Source: a virus
DNA length: 64,000 nt
Reading direction: 5' to 3' (one strand)
Virus record (IMG/VR): IMGVR_UViG_3300009149_000012
Coordinates: 84,882-148,881 of that record
A model generated the notes under the pieces. The model did not search any database. It was given only the letters and a program-made list of their open reading frames with translations, and was not told where the DNA came from. Below are positions 63,676 to 64,000 of this stretch, in pieces. Made by a program: the position numbers and the translations under genes. The stretch's first letter is position 1, and the number at the start of each line of letters is the position of its first letter.

Positions 63676-64000
63676 CCGAGTTTTTGCTTTAGCTGTTCAG
63701 GAGGGTATGCCCACACGCCGGGGGAGACAGCCTTGACGGAATGACCCGGTACATAGTCACTTCGGATTCGGGTCGGAACCGCTACGAGCCACCGCTGAAC
63801 GGGGATCGCCACATGCTTTCGAAAGTGCCTGACCGCCGCATCCGGCCCCTGACCGCCCTTCTCGAATCCGATGACCCTTCCTTTCGGGCCTTCCACCAAG
63901 ATCGTCCAGAAGGTCCCTCCTACCCGCTTGATGCCCCGCTTCTCAGACAAGCCATGCAGGTAGAGGACGGCTTCCCACAGCCCGGTTTTGATCAACCCCA
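63672..64000 (-). CDS. Hypothetical protein, 5' end may lie outside window
   Basis: At least 107 residues; a TTG at 63995 could be the start, but the frame is open to the edge. GGTFWTILVEGPKGRVIGFEK then AAVRHFRKHVAIPVQRW is a compact alpha/beta pattern with a basic middle. No family recognised. Confidence 0.55.
   Translation of the reverse strand, partial: GLIKTGLWEAVLYLHGLSEKRGIKRVGGTFWTILVEGPKGRVIGFEKGGQGPDAAVRHFRKHVAIPVQRWLVAVPTRIRSDYVPGHSVKAVSPGVWAYPPEQLKQKLG

Overview
This 64 kb window looks like part of the genome of a very large tailed double-stranded DNA bacteriophage (jumbo or huge phage class). The reasons are: tightly packed genes with overlapping ends; phage-encoded replication and recombination enzymes on one strand; an intein-bearing ribonucleotide reductase; a chaperonin; a long tRNA array invaded by free-standing HNH endonucleases; a phage-encoded tmRNA; and no rRNA or core bacterial metabolism. 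Stops are TAA, TAG and TGA, and no suppressor tRNA is visible, so the standard bacterial code applies. The host cannot be named from the sequence.

Layout. 1-4007 (minus strand): probable structural or unknown genes, one with Ig/BACON-like beta-sandwich repeats. 4032-30947 (minus strand): a replication, recombination and nucleotide block. It holds a sigma-region-4-like protein, a NusG-like/flap-endonuclease fusion, DnaX, a metallopeptidase-like protein, a TOPRIM primase, the C half of a split Rad50/SbcC, the beta clamp, a Cas4/RecB-like nuclease, SbcD/Mre11, the N half of Rad50 with zinc hook, RecA, a RuvC-like resolvase, a gp32-like SSB, a RecD2-like helicase, NAD-dependent ligase, class II ribonucleotide reductase with an intein, clamp-loader delta and delta-prime, and GroEL. 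No replicative polymerase or DnaB-type helicase is in the window.

31002-53240: an array of about 47 recognisable tRNAs, with anticodons for all 20 amino acids, plus a tmRNA and about ten broken or rearranged tRNA-like pieces. All are on the minus strand. Small genes lie between them: a VWA protein, zinc ribbons, two L7/L12-CTD-like proteins, an SGNH hydrolase with an in-frame TGA, GNAT, a SNase-like nuclease and four HNH endonucleases. Several tRNA ends are fused to coding ends: three tRNA CCA tails supply the A of the next ATG, and five genes end inside or at a tRNA acceptor arm.

53553-64000: mixed strands. Contents are a LamG-like protein, a zincin peptidase, a DUF5661-like protein, a GIY-YIG protein, a DNA methyltransferase, two adjacent sigma-70-like proteins, a dCTP deaminase-like enzyme, a lipoprotein translationally coupled to a papain-like peptidase, and several tiny genes.

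Two recurring upstream signals stand out. One is a sigma70-like promoter, TTGATC-N17-TTAGAA/G, found at least eight times with an exact 17-nt spacer. The other is the hexamer GGTGTA (often GGTGTAGA or GGTGTAAA), usually 9-21 nt upstream of start codons and also 5' of tRNAs and the tmRNA. The most unusual features are the NusG-FEN fusion, the split Rad50, the tRNA CCA/ATG junctions, tRNAs that lack a D-arm or have the wrong variable-arm class for their anticodon, and the tmRNA.
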